Shown here: positions 42,519 to 50,991 of the stretch, piece by piece
Numbering within the stretch: position 1 is the first letter of the stretch
Layout of the letters: every line of letters begins with the position of its first letter
Source of the DNA: Austwickia sp. TVS 96-490-7B
Lineage (GTDB): Bacteria > Actinomycetota > Actinomycetes > Actinomycetales > Dermatophilaceae
Length of the DNA stretch: 64,000 bases
NCBI RefSeq assembly: GCF_019331795.1
Contig: NZ_JAHPZL010000001.1
Span: forward strand, 62,001-126,000
Direction of reading: 5' to 3'
Notes under the pieces: generated by a model
What the model was told of the DNA's origin: nothing
Database searches by the model: none
The model's input: only the letters and a program-made list of their open reading frames with translations
Translations under genes and position numbers: made by a program

Positions 42519-43385
42519 CTAGTGGGTGGCGGTGACGATCGGGGTAGGTGAGGCGACAGCGCTGGGTGACGCCAGCGGTTGAGTGACATTGGCCATGACC
42601 ACCACGGCGACCCGTCGGTTACGAGACCGGCCGGAGTCGGTGGCATTGGAGTCGATGGGGCGCTGATCGCCGTACCCGGCGAGCGTCAACCGGTTCTCTT
42701 CCAACCCGTCCTTGACCAGAACCTGCAGCACCGCTGCCGCCCGTGCGGTGGATAGTTCCCAGTTCGACGGGAACTGGGCAGTGCGGATCGGCACGTTGTC
42801 GGTGTGACCCTCGACAGTGATCTTGTTGGGCAGGCTCTTCAGACTCGGCGCGATCAGGTCAATGACTTTGGCTCCCGCTGAGCGGATCGATGCCGTCCCC
42901 GTGTCAAAGAGCACCTTGTCAGTGATGATGTTGACCACTAAGCCCCGCTCATCGGTGACCATCTGCACCGCATCTTTAAGTCCCTTCTGGCTCAGCTCCG
43001 ATTCGAGCTGTTTTTTCAGCTCGTCCAGACGGGACTTCTCCGCTTCCTGCGCTGCTTTGCGGGCCTGCTCGGTGGCGATCATCTGCGCCGCTTTCTGCGG
43101 GTCAAGGTTTTGGCCCTCGGTCGCTGGCGGCTTGTTGTTTTGCATGATGCCGTCCGACCCCGTCTCGGAGCCGCCGTACCCATTGAGTACGACGGAACCG
43201 GCACCGCCGAAGGCTTGGTTGGCTCCTTGGGCGAACTGCACGAACTTGGCCTGATCGACCTTGCTGACCGCGAACATCACGATGAACAACGCCAACAACA
43301 AGGTGAGCATGTCGGCGTAGCTGATCATCCACCGTTCGTGATTAGCATGAGGCTCAGGCTCGGGAGCTTTCTTCTTCTTTGCCAT
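42519..43385 (-). CDS. motB: Flagellar motor stator protein MotB
   Basis: A 288-aa stator protein with one membrane helix holding the proton-site Asp25 in SYADMLTLLLALFIVMFAV, a coiled linker (about 110-150), and a C-terminal OmpA-like peptidoglycan domain (VEGHTDNVPI, SNWELSTARAAAVLQVLV). The Lys-rich N-terminus is typical. The ATG at 43385 is one base after the motA stop, so it is tightly coupled. The Asp rules out the sodium-type only weakly; ion choice is not decided here. Confidence 0.95.
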   Translation of the reverse strand: MAKKKKAPEPEPHANHERWMISYADMLTLLLALFIVMFAVSKVDQAKFVQFAQGANQAFGGAGSVVLNGYGGSETGSDGIMQNNKPPATEGQNLDPQKAAQMIATEQARKAAQEAEKSRLDELKKQLESELSQKGLKDAVQMVTDERGLVVNIITDKVLFDTGTASIRSAGAKVIDLIAPSLKSLPNKITVEGHTDNVPIRTAQFPSNWELSTARAAAVLQVLVKDGLEENRLTLAGYGDQRPIDSNATDSGRSRNRRVAVVVMANVTQPLASPSAVASPTPIVTATH

Positions 43386-43386
43386 G

Positions 43387-44163
43387 TCAAGCGGCCTTCG
43401 CGTCCTTGCCCTTGCCCGCCGATGCTGGCAGGGAGCTGCGCAGTTTCTGCTCGACGACGCGCGGCGACGTACCGGCGGCGACCGCGAGGACACCCTCGAT
43501 GATCATCTCCATGTTCTTAATTTCGAGCTGGCTGAGCCGCTTCAATTTCGCTGACAGCGGCAACCAGACACCGTTGGCGATGAACACACCCCACAACGTG
43601 GCCACGAACGCAGACGCGATCATCTCGCCGAGCGCTGCCACATCGTCCAGGTTGCCCAGCGCGTGGATCAGACCGAGGACAGCACCGACGACACCGATGG
43701 TGGGGGCATAACCGCCCATGGCCTCGTAGAAGGCCACACCGATTTTGTCCTGGTCTTTCTTCGCATCGATCCGCATGTGGAGAAGTTCTTCGATCTCAGC
43801 GGTATCGGTGCCATCCACTGTCATCTGGATGCCTTCTTTGAGCAGTGGATCCTCAATCTCTTTGGCCATGTCCTCCAACGCGAGCAAGCCTTCACGGCGG
43901 GCCCGGTCAGCCATTTTTACAATGACGTCGACGAGTTCACTGCCATCGGGGGCCTTCGCGGTGAAGGCTTTTTTCAGGTCCTTCAACGCGGTCGCATACT
44001 CCGACATCAGCAGACCACCGGCCGAGGCGCCGAAACCGCCGACGAAGATCAACACCAGCGGGGCCGGCAACATCAGGTGCCCGATGGCCACACCGTCCAG
44101 AATGGCGGAAAGAAACACCGCCACTGTGACCAGACCCACGCCAACCAGGGTTCCGAGATCCAT
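43387..44163 (-). CDS. motA: Flagellar motor stator protein MotA
   Basis: A 258-aa stator protein with four membrane helices (first LVTVAVFLSAILDGVAIGHLM, third TIGVVGAVLGLIHALGNL) and a large cytoplasmic loop with MADRARREGLLALEDMAKEI that meets FliG. Length and pattern are standard. The ATG at 44163 is one base after the flbD stop. Confidence 0.95.
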   Translation of the reverse strand: MDLGTLVGVGLVTVAVFLSAILDGVAIGHLMLPAPLVLIFVGGFGASAGGLLMSEYATALKDLKKAFTAKAPDGSELVDVIVKMADRARREGLLALEDMAKEIEDPLLKEGIQMTVDGTDTAEIEELLHMRIDAKKDQDKIGVAFYEAMGGYAPTIGVVGAVLGLIHALGNLDDVAALGEMIASAFVATLWGVFIANGVWLPLSAKLKRLSQLEIKNMEMIIEGVLAVAAGTSPRVVEQKLRSSLPASAGKGKDAKAA

Positions 44164-44164
44164 G

Positions 44165-44419
44165 TCAGGCCTCCGTCGTCGAAACCGAGTGCAATCGCAT
44201 CGGGGCCGGTGGGGCAGAGACGACAGGCGAAGTGGATGCTTTCAACACTGCCGCGCGGAAGGCGCAGACTTCAGTGATGACTTGATCGACTGATTCAGTG
44301 ATGATGTATTTCGTCCCACTGACGAGAGTCACCACGGTGTCCGGGGTCGCTTCAACCCGTTCGATGAGGTCAGGGTTGAGCGCGAACGTCGTCCCGTTAC
44401 GACGAGTCACAGTGATCAT
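44165..44419 (-). CDS. flbD: FlbD-family flagellar protein
   Basis: An 84-aa small protein, MITVTRRNGTTFALNPDLIERVE, with the FlbD pattern of a short beta-rich core (TVVTLVSGTKYIITESVDQVI). It is usually encoded between flgE and motA. Here it is the first gene of the distal half-operon because the peptidase array separates it from flgE, so a promoter must lie in 44420-44767. Confidence 0.9.
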   Translation of the reverse strand: MITVTRRNGTTFALNPDLIERVEATPDTVVTLVSGTKYIITESVDQVITEVCAFRAAVLKASTSPVVSAPPAPMRLHSVSTTEA

Positions 44420-44767
44420 GGATCATCCATCCGTGGAGTCAGGGGCACGCAGCCGCCGTCCGGCTTGCGCACGTCCTATCGACAGCCGCCCAAGTGAGCT
44501 GAGCTGCGGGCCACCTGGGCCGCATGCGACCCCTCACCGGGTTTTTCCAGGGATCTTCCTGAGATTTCGCTGAATCCATATTGGTTGACCAGCGGAGTTG
44601 CCCCGAGTCGTCGAAGTATGAGAAAGGGCCTGATAGCTGGCCTCTTGGACGCCAGTACACTTCGACACCAAGCGAACTCGCCTCCACTGTCGTTTGGTGC
44701 TGAGACGGGAACATCGCGTCCGCACCAAGACGGCATCGACCGTCGACGCTCTCAGAGAGGCCCTCAC
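44420..44767. promoter_or_regulatory. Divergent promoter region, flbD operon versus peptidase A
   Basis: This 348-bp region has no credible gene and must start transcription in both directions, since upstream read-through from flgE is blocked by the array. I cannot assign -10/-35 boxes with confidence. Confidence 0.45.
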
Positions 44768-46588
44768 GTGCGCGCTACTCTCGCGGTCCTGGCCACCACG
44801 GCCATGCTCATCCCCACGTTGTCTGTCACGGCGTTCGCCGCACCCAGTGCCGACCCCACCAGCAGCATCCCGCCGAACGCGCCCACCGCACCGGCGCTGC
44901 CTAAGGCTCCGGAAGGCCCCACCGGAAAGCCCACCAGTTCCGCAAAGCCCACTGCTTCAGGCACTCCAACCTCCGGCGCCCCTACCTCGTCAGCTCCCAG
45001 CACTCCTGCAGGTCAACCGGACATCTCCAAGCTTGCTGGTCCGAAACTGAAGTGGGCGCCCTGCGAAGGCAAGCCTCAGCTGCAGTGCGCCACCACTCTC
45101 CTGCCACTGGACTACTCCAAGCCCACCGGACCCAAGATCGAAGTCTTCGTCGCCAAGAAGGTCGCCACCGGCAAGAACAAGAAGGGCGCCGTCTTCATCA
45201 ACCCCGGCGGCCCCGGCCAGCAATCGTCCCGGAAGGTCATCTCGTTCGCGGAGACCATGGGCAAGCCCGTCACGGACCAGTACGACGTCATCGGCGTTGA
45301 CCCGCGCGGCGTCTACCCCACCGCGCAAGCCCGTTGCTGGTCGATGAAAGATAAGCCCGATTACAACGCGCCGAAGTTCCCCCTGAACGAGGCCGAAGCC
45401 AAGAAGATCATCATCAACGATGACTTTGAACGAGCCGCCTGCGACAAGACCGGCCGCCCCATCATCGATCACATGTCCACCGCCAACACCGCCCGAGACA
45501 TGGAGATGATCCGCAAAGCCCTCGGTGAGAAGAGCCTCAACTATTACGGCGTCTCTTACGGCACCTACCTCGGCGCGACCTACGCCGCCCTCTTCCCCAG
45601 CACCGTCGGCCGAATGATCACCGACGGCGTCGTCGACCCCATCGCTTGGTCCACCGGACGTGGAAAGAACGGCTCGGAAGCACCCGTATCGGCACGCATG
45701 TCCGACTCCCCCAAAGTCACCCTGGACACGCTGAAACTGGTCTTCGCGGAGTGCAAGAAGGCCGGGCCTAAAGCCTGCCCCCACGGCGACGTCGTCGAGA
45801 AAGACTGGGAGAACACTCTCGCCCTACTCAAGAAGGGACCGGTGAAGAAGGACGTCGACACGATCACCTATGACCAGACCGTCGGCGAGGTCCTGTCCTC
45901 CTTGTACGACCCGGAGTCGTACCCCTCGATGATCGAGTCGATCCACGACATGTGGGAGCGGCTCAACAACAAGAAAGAAAAGAGCGACAAATCGCTCTCC
46001 AAGACTGCAGAGGAAGCCCGCAAGCGGGCCCCGGGCGGAGTGCCAGATGCCGCCAATGCCAAACCAGACAAGGTCAACTGGGGCGCACCTGGTCAGGAAA
46101 AGCCGATCGAACCGAGCACCCCTCCCGCCGAGGGAAGCAAATGGACCGACACCTTCGGCATCGAGGGGGTCATGTGCGTCGACACGCTCAACTCCAAAGA
46201 CCCGATGAACTGGTGGCGCTACTCCAACACCGATGAGGCGAAGAAAAACCCCTTCGTCGCAGCTTGGGCATGGTCCTCCTCTATGTGCGCCAACTGGGTC
46301 GGCCACGACAAGCACGCCTACCGGGGCCCGTTCAACATCAAACCGGCAAACCCGCTGCTGGTCATCGGCAACACCCATGACACGGCAACCCCCTTGGCTG
46401 GCGCCAAGGCTCTGGCCGAGCTATCCCCCGGCGCCCGCCTGCTGACCGTGGACGCATTCGGCCACGCCGGTGTCAACAAGAGCACCTGTGCTCAGAAAGC
46501 GCTGCAGGACTACCTGCTGCAGGGAAAGCTCCCCGCAGAAGGCACGGTATGCAAGGCCGACAAGCCGATCTTCCCCACCAAGAAGTAA
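44768..46588 (+). CDS. Secreted tripeptidyl-aminopeptidase-like alpha/beta hydrolase (A)
   Basis: A 606-aa exported serine peptidase of the S33/TAP-like family. GTG 44768 behind GAGAGG starts a signal peptide (VLATTAMLIPTLSVTAFA). A Pro/Thr/Ser-rich linker of about 60 residues follows before the catalytic domain. It has oxyanion loop NPGGPG, nucleophile motif GVSYGTYLGA, acid Asp in GNTHDTATPL and His in DAFGHAGV, with a TAP-like C-terminal domain and several paired cysteines. The middle insert (KKEKSDKSLSK region) is charged, unlike the Pro/Ala/Thr inserts of the paralogues. It likely removes N-terminal tripeptides from extracellular peptides. Confidence 0.87.
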   Translation: MRATLAVLATTAMLIPTLSVTAFAAPSADPTSSIPPNAPTAPALPKAPEGPTGKPTSSAKPTASGTPTSGAPTSSAPSTPAGQPDISKLAGPKLKWAPCEGKPQLQCATTLLPLDYSKPTGPKIEVFVAKKVATGKNKKGAVFINPGGPGQQSSRKVISFAETMGKPVTDQYDVIGVDPRGVYPTAQARCWSMKDKPDYNAPKFPLNEAEAKKIIINDDFERAACDKTGRPIIDHMSTANTARDMEMIRKALGEKSLNYYGVSYGTYLGATYAALFPSTVGRMITDGVVDPIAWSTGRGKNGSEAPVSARMSDSPKVTLDTLKLVFAECKKAGPKACPHGDVVEKDWENTLALLKKGPVKKDVDTITYDQTVGEVLSSLYDPESYPSMIESIHDMWERLNNKKEKSDKSLSKTAEEARKRAPGGVPDAANAKPDKVNWGAPGQEKPIEPSTPPAEGSKWTDTFGIEGVMCVDTLNSKDPMNWWRYSNTDEAKKNPFVAAWAWSSSMCANWVGHDKHAYRGPFNIKPANPLLVIGNTHDTATPLAGAKALAELSPGARLLTVDAFGHAGVNKSTCAQKALQDYLLQGKLPAEGTVCKADKPIFPTKK

Positions 46589-46607
46589 CCCCCTGAGCCA
46601 CACCTGA

Positions 46608-46646
46608 GGGTGGTCCCGGCCTGCTCAGGCCGGGACCACCCTTTTT
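46608..46646 (+). terminator. Intrinsic terminator of peptidase A
   Basis: Perfect 16-bp arms, 46608-46623 (starting GGGTGGTCCCGG) and 46626-46641, with a 2-nt loop are followed by TTTTTA. It is one of the strongest terminators in the window, and separates gene A from genes B-E. Confidence 0.93.
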
Positions 46647-47141
46647 ACCCCCTCTGTACTCGACCAGAAATGATGCGAGGCGCACCCTAGCCTCAGCCCT
46701 GGCTATGCGAATGCTCATCACCATCGCCCCTAGGACTTGATGCGCAAGGCCGATAAACGCCTCTTTCCCCTCACAAATAAGGACGCCACGCTCGGGATAG
46801 AGGATCGCATCAGTGATGCCACGTCAAAGGGCAGCCCACATCCCCCGGGTGCCTCAGTGCAGCCCGGCGTCCACCGCCACCTCCCACGTCGGAGCGCCAC
46901 GGGGTGAGCCGAGGCTGCACTGATTGCGATTGATGAATATTTTAGGGTAGGTAAATTCTTGACATAAAAGTAGCAGCGTCAGTAGCGGTCACCCTGATGC
47001 GCGCACTCCATCAGCAGGCCTACCACCTTGCAGGCCCTACACACTCAACGTCACGCGTGCCGCTTCAACCCATTCAGCCGGTATTGATCTTCCTCTCATG
47101 ATAAATACGGTCAATCGTCACGGTACCGTAATGAGATATCG
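46647..47141. promoter_or_regulatory. Upstream region of the peptidase B-E run
   Basis: No gene is supported here. The AT-rich part from about 46930 includes TTGACA (46959-46964), a possible -35 box. An 11-bp inverted repeat pair, TCAGTGCAGCC (46854-46864) and GGCTGCACTGA (46913-46923), lies before it. Confidence 0.35.
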
Positions 47142-47155
47142 TAAACGATCGTTTA
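47142..47155. promoter_or_regulatory. 14-bp palindrome TAAACGATCGTTTA, candidate operator
   Basis: A perfect 14-bp palindrome in an AT-rich patch 105 bp before peptidase B. Its symmetry and spacing fit a dimeric repressor site of TetR type. No regulator gene is adjacent. Confidence 0.5.
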
Positions 47156-47260
47156 ATTTTCCGCTAAACTCCTTCAAGTCGGATCCGATGCTCCTCGGAT
47201 ACTCGGAGGATATCGCCATCCGGCGAGACCTCATTGCGTTTCCCATTGGAGGGGCTTTTC

Positions 47261-49000
47261 GTGCGAGCGACCATTGCCGTACTCGCTGTTTCGGCGATCA
47301 TTATTCCCACTGTTAGCGCTACTGCATATGCCGCCTCCCCTGCGCCGGCACGTGCAGCCAATAGTGCCGCTCCCGCAACTAAGACTGTAGACATCTCTAA
47401 GGCCAAGGTACCTACACTGGCCTGGAAATCCTGCGCCGGCAAGGACCTCAAAGGGCTCCAGTGCGCTACCGCACTACTCCCCCTGGACTACAGCAAACCC
47501 GACGGCGACAAAATTGAGATTCACGTCGCTAAAAAAGCTGCCTCCGGAAAGAAAAAGGGTGCCATATTCACTAACCCTGGCGGGCCTGGCATCCTCGCAT
47601 CTGCTCAACTTAATGACTTCGCATCAATCCTGGGTAAAAAGGTTGGCGAGGAGTACGACGTCATCGGCATGGATCCCCGCGGGATTCATTCAGCAACCGC
47701 AGCAAAGTGCTGGAGCGACCAGGCAGCTCCCCAGGGTGAATCGGTGCGATTCCCGATCACCAAGGAGCAAAGCCATCAGCGGCTCACTCACGACCGGTTC
47801 TATCGGGCCGCTTGCGACAAGACCGCCCGCCCCATCATCGACCACATGTCCACCGCGCAGGTCGCTCGGGACATGGAAATGATCCGCAAAGCCCTCGGTG
47901 AGAAGAGCCTCAACTATTACGGCGTCTCCTACGGCACCTACCTCGGCGCGACCTACGCCGCCCTCTTCCCCAGCACCGTCGGCCGGATGATCACCGACGG
48001 CGTCGTCGATCCCATCGCTTGGTCCACCGGGCGCGGCAATGAAGGCGAGACCACCCCCGCGACCGCACGGATCGGGTCGATCGAGGGCTCAGCAGAAACA
48101 TTGAAAGCAGCATTCGCTGAGTGCAAGAAAGCTGGCCCGAAGGCCTGCGCCAACGCAGCCACCGTTGACAAAGAATGGGACGAGATCCTAGAAACCCTCA
48201 AGAAGGGCCCCCTGACCGTAGGTAAGGAAACTCTTACCTTTGACAGTTTTATCGGCGACGTGGCAGCGACGATGTATGACGAGCGCGGTCTCAGGGATGT
48301 GATGAGCTCGATTCATTCCACGTGGGAGGCGATGCAGAAAAAACCTGTCGCTAGCGGGACCACCACCAGCCCGAAAGCTACAACTACATCGAAGCCCGCC
48401 GCCCCGACGTCCACTGCGACAGGGTCAGCTCAAGCCAAACCGGTGAAGGAAGTCGCTGAAGAGACCAAGAAACGTGTCATGGCCAAGGCGCCCTTCGGCC
48501 TACCGGCCGCTGATAAGCCGGTAGCACCTGGGAAACCCGCCCCAGCGAAAGCTGCGTGGTCTGATGCCCCAGGATTGAACGCAGTCCTGTGCGTGGACAC
48601 CAAGAACCCGAAAGACCATAAGGCCTGGGACAAGTACAGCACTCCGGCAGAGTTGAAGCGGAATCCGTTTGCCGCGAACTGGGCGTGGGGTTCCTCAGTG
48701 TGCGCAGGCTGGCCCGGACAGGACAAGAACATTTACCAGGGCCCGTTCAACGTCACACCGGCAAACCCGCTGCTGGTCATCGGCAACACCCATGACCCGT
48801 CGACGCCATTGAGTGGCGCCAAAGCGTTGGCGTCGGTCTCGCCAGGGGCTCGGCTACTCACCGTGGACGCCTTCGGACATGTCGGTGGCAATAAGAGCAG
48901 CTGCGCCGCGAAGGCCATCGAGACCTACCTGTTGGCAGGCAAGCTCCCCGCGGAAGGGACGGTCTGCAAGGCCGACAGCCCGCTGTTCCCGACCAAGTAA
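47261..49000 (+). CDS. Secreted tripeptidyl-aminopeptidase-like alpha/beta hydrolase (B)
   Basis: A 579-aa paralogue of A. The GTG start at 47261 follows GGAGGGG and opens a signal peptide ending at ATAYA/ASP. The catalytic elements are NPGGPG, GVSYGTYLGA, GNTHDPSTPL and DAFGHVGGNK. A Thr/Ala/Pro/Lys-rich insert (TTTSPKATTTSKPAAP) sits about two thirds of the way along. The stretch around the nucleophile is almost identical in DNA to gene A. It starts the B-E run, whose members are separated by only 80-100 bp. Confidence 0.87.
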   Translation: MRATIAVLAVSAIIIPTVSATAYAASPAPARAANSAAPATKTVDISKAKVPTLAWKSCAGKDLKGLQCATALLPLDYSKPDGDKIEIHVAKKAASGKKKGAIFTNPGGPGILASAQLNDFASILGKKVGEEYDVIGMDPRGIHSATAAKCWSDQAAPQGESVRFPITKEQSHQRLTHDRFYRAACDKTARPIIDHMSTAQVARDMEMIRKALGEKSLNYYGVSYGTYLGATYAALFPSTVGRMITDGVVDPIAWSTGRGNEGETTPATARIGSIEGSAETLKAAFAECKKAGPKACANAATVDKEWDEILETLKKGPLTVGKETLTFDSFIGDVAATMYDERGLRDVMSSIHSTWEAMQKKPVASGTTTSPKATTTSKPAAPTSTATGSAQAKPVKEVAEETKKRVMAKAPFGLPAADKPVAPGKPAPAKAAWSDAPGLNAVLCVDTKNPKDHKAWDKYSTPAELKRNPFAANWAWGSSVCAGWPGQDKNIYQGPFNVTPANPLLVIGNTHDPSTPLSGAKALASVSPGARLLTVDAFGHVGGNKSSCAAKAIETYLLAGKLPAEGTVCKADSPLFPTK

Positions 49001-49012
49001 TTCCATGACGAT

Positions 49013-49056
49013 GAGGCAGCCTCGGTGACTTCACAGTCCCGGGCTGCCTCCGTTTT
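49013..49056 (+). terminator. Hairpin between peptidases B and C
   Basis: GAGGCAGCC (49013-49021) pairs with GGCTGCCTC (49042-49050) over 9 bp, followed by CGTTTT. It may be a weak terminator or a processing hairpin in the B-C transcript. Confidence 0.6.
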
Positions 49057-49084
49057 CCTCCCCTCCAACGTGAAGGAACCCCTC

Positions 49085-50893
49085 GTGCGGATCTCCGTCG
49101 CTGTGCTCGCCGCCTCGGCGATTATGGCCCCGATATGTGTCACCACCGCTCATGCCGCTTCTCCGGCCCCGTCTGGCAAGGAAACCAGCAAGACCGCCCC
49201 AGCAAGAGGGGCCCTAGACCTCTCCAAGGTCACCGTCCCCACCTTGGCGTGGAAGAACTGCACCGATAAAGATCTCAAGGGCTTTCAGTGCACGACGGCG
49301 CTGCTCCCCTTGGACTACAGCAAGCCCCACGGTGACAAAATTGAAGTCACCGTCGCCAAGAAAAACGCCACCGGAAAAAAGAAAGGTGCCATTTTCACTA
49401 ACCCCGGCGGGCCTGGTGAAGTCGCCACTAAGAAGTTGAAAGAATTTGTGGGGATCCTGGGCAAAGAGGTCAACGAGAGTCACGATATTCTTGCCATTGA
49501 TCCGCGAGGAATTGCCGGATCAACAGAAACAAAGTGTTGGAGCGATAAAGCCGCACCGAAGGGTGACGATATCCGGTTCCCGATCACTTCGGAGCGAGTC
49601 TCACAAAAACTGGCATACGACGTGTTCTACCGGGACGCATGCGCCAAGACTGCCCGCCCGATCATGGACCACATCTCCACCGCGCAGGTCGCTCGGGACA
49701 TGGAGATGATCCGCAAAGCGATGGGCGAGCAGAAGCTCAACTACTACGGCGTCTCTTACGGGACGTACCTGGGCGCCACCTACACTGCGCTTTTCCCCCA
49801 CACCGTCGGACGGATGGTCACCGATGGCGTCGTCGACCCGATCGCCTGGTCCACTGGTCATGGCAAGGACGGCGACAACATCCCGTCCACACTGCGCGGC
49901 GGTGCGGCAGATTCCTCCCTCGACACGTTGAAAGCTGCCTTTGCTGAGTGCAAGAAGGCCGGGCCGAAAGCCTGCCCTCATGGCGCCACGATCGAGAAGG
50001 AATGGGACGAGGTCTTGGAAACCCTGAAGAAGGGTCCTTTCAAAGACGGTAAGGAAACCCATACCTTCGACAGTTATGTCAGTGATGCCGGGGTCGCACT
50101 GTATGACAACCAGGGCATCAGGGACCTCTTCGCCTCCGTCCATCACACCTGGGAAGCGATGACGAAGAAGAACGGCAAATCCACGACCCCCGCGACGGCC
50201 CCGGCTCACCCGAAGGCCACCACGGGTCAAACCAACCCGAAGGCCACCACTCCGGCCGCTCCGAAGCCAGAACCCACGTCAGCCACGCCTGCCGCACCGA
50301 GCAATCAGACTCCGGTGAAACCCCTGAAAGAAGCTGCCCAGGAGGCCAAGCAGCGAGCCATCGCGAAAGCTCCGCTCGGGCTGCCCGCCGCGGGCGCGAC
50401 GGCAGGCAAGCCGGTCGCGCCAGGCAAACCGGCCCCCAATAAACCAGCATGGTCGGACTCACCTGAGCTCTTCGCTGTGCTGTGTGTCGACACCAAGAAT
50501 CCGAAGGATCCCAAGGCCTGGGAGAAATACAGTACGCCTGAGCACGTCAAGAAGAATCCCTTCTTGACCTACTGGGCGTGGGGTTCCTCGGTCTGCGCGG
50601 GCTGGCCTGGACAGGACAAAAACATCTATCAGGGCCCATTCAACGTCACACCGGCAAACCCGCTACTGGTCATCGGCAACACCCACGACCCCTCCACCCC
50701 CCTGAAGAACGCTCAAACGTTGGCGAAGCTCTCCCCGGGCGCCCGTTTGCTAACCGTAGACACCTTTGGTCACGTGGCTGGCAACAAAAACATCTGCGCC
50801 GCGAAAGCCCTGCGTTCGTACTTCATCAATGGCACCCTTCCTGCTGAAGGAACCATTTGCAAAGCCGACGGCCCACTGTTCCAGTCCACGTAG
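49085..50893 (+). CDS. Secreted tripeptidyl-aminopeptidase-like alpha/beta hydrolase (C)
   Basis: A 602-aa paralogue. GTG 49085 follows AAGGAA; the signal peptide ends near TTAHA/ASP. It has NPGGPG, GVSYGTYLGA, GNTHDPSTPL and DTFGHVAGNK. The variable insert is the longest seen in this group apart from E, and is rich in Thr, Ala, Pro and Lys (HPKATTGQTNPKATTPAAPK). Secretion plus catalytic triad imply an extracellular aminopeptidase; specificity may differ through the insert or the cap region. Confidence 0.87.
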   Translation: MRISVAVLAASAIMAPICVTTAHAASPAPSGKETSKTAPARGALDLSKVTVPTLAWKNCTDKDLKGFQCTTALLPLDYSKPHGDKIEVTVAKKNATGKKKGAIFTNPGGPGEVATKKLKEFVGILGKEVNESHDILAIDPRGIAGSTETKCWSDKAAPKGDDIRFPITSERVSQKLAYDVFYRDACAKTARPIMDHISTAQVARDMEMIRKAMGEQKLNYYGVSYGTYLGATYTALFPHTVGRMVTDGVVDPIAWSTGHGKDGDNIPSTLRGGAADSSLDTLKAAFAECKKAGPKACPHGATIEKEWDEVLETLKKGPFKDGKETHTFDSYVSDAGVALYDNQGIRDLFASVHHTWEAMTKKNGKSTTPATAPAHPKATTGQTNPKATTPAAPKPEPTSATPAAPSNQTPVKPLKEAAQEAKQRAIAKAPLGLPAAGATAGKPVAPGKPAPNKPAWSDSPELFAVLCVDTKNPKDPKAWEKYSTPEHVKKNPFLTYWAWGSSVCAGWPGQDKNIYQGPFNVTPANPLLVIGNTHDPSTPLKNAQTLAKLSPGARLLTVDTFGHVAGNKNICAAKALRSYFINGTLPAEGTICKADGPLFQST

Positions 50894-50991
50894 CCCACAT
50901 CAATGGCACCATCCTTGTCGCTCCGTGAATCGCGACCAGATATGGCCGTCTTTCAAGGATTGAAGAAAAATCTCTCAACGAAGGACCTTTC

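Noticed and set aside
46730-46756. WhiG/FliA-like promoter box GCCGATAA at 46749 upstream of the peptidase run
   Set aside because: The -10-like octamer is exact, but the matching position for TAAA reads CTAG. An 8-mer is expected about twice by chance in both strands of this window, and another copy lies inside a gene near 8188.
46854-46923. 11-bp inverted repeat pair TCAGTGCAGCC / GGCTGCACTGA
   Set aside because: The 48-bp separation, lack of direct context and modest length make a functional hairpin or IS end unsupported.
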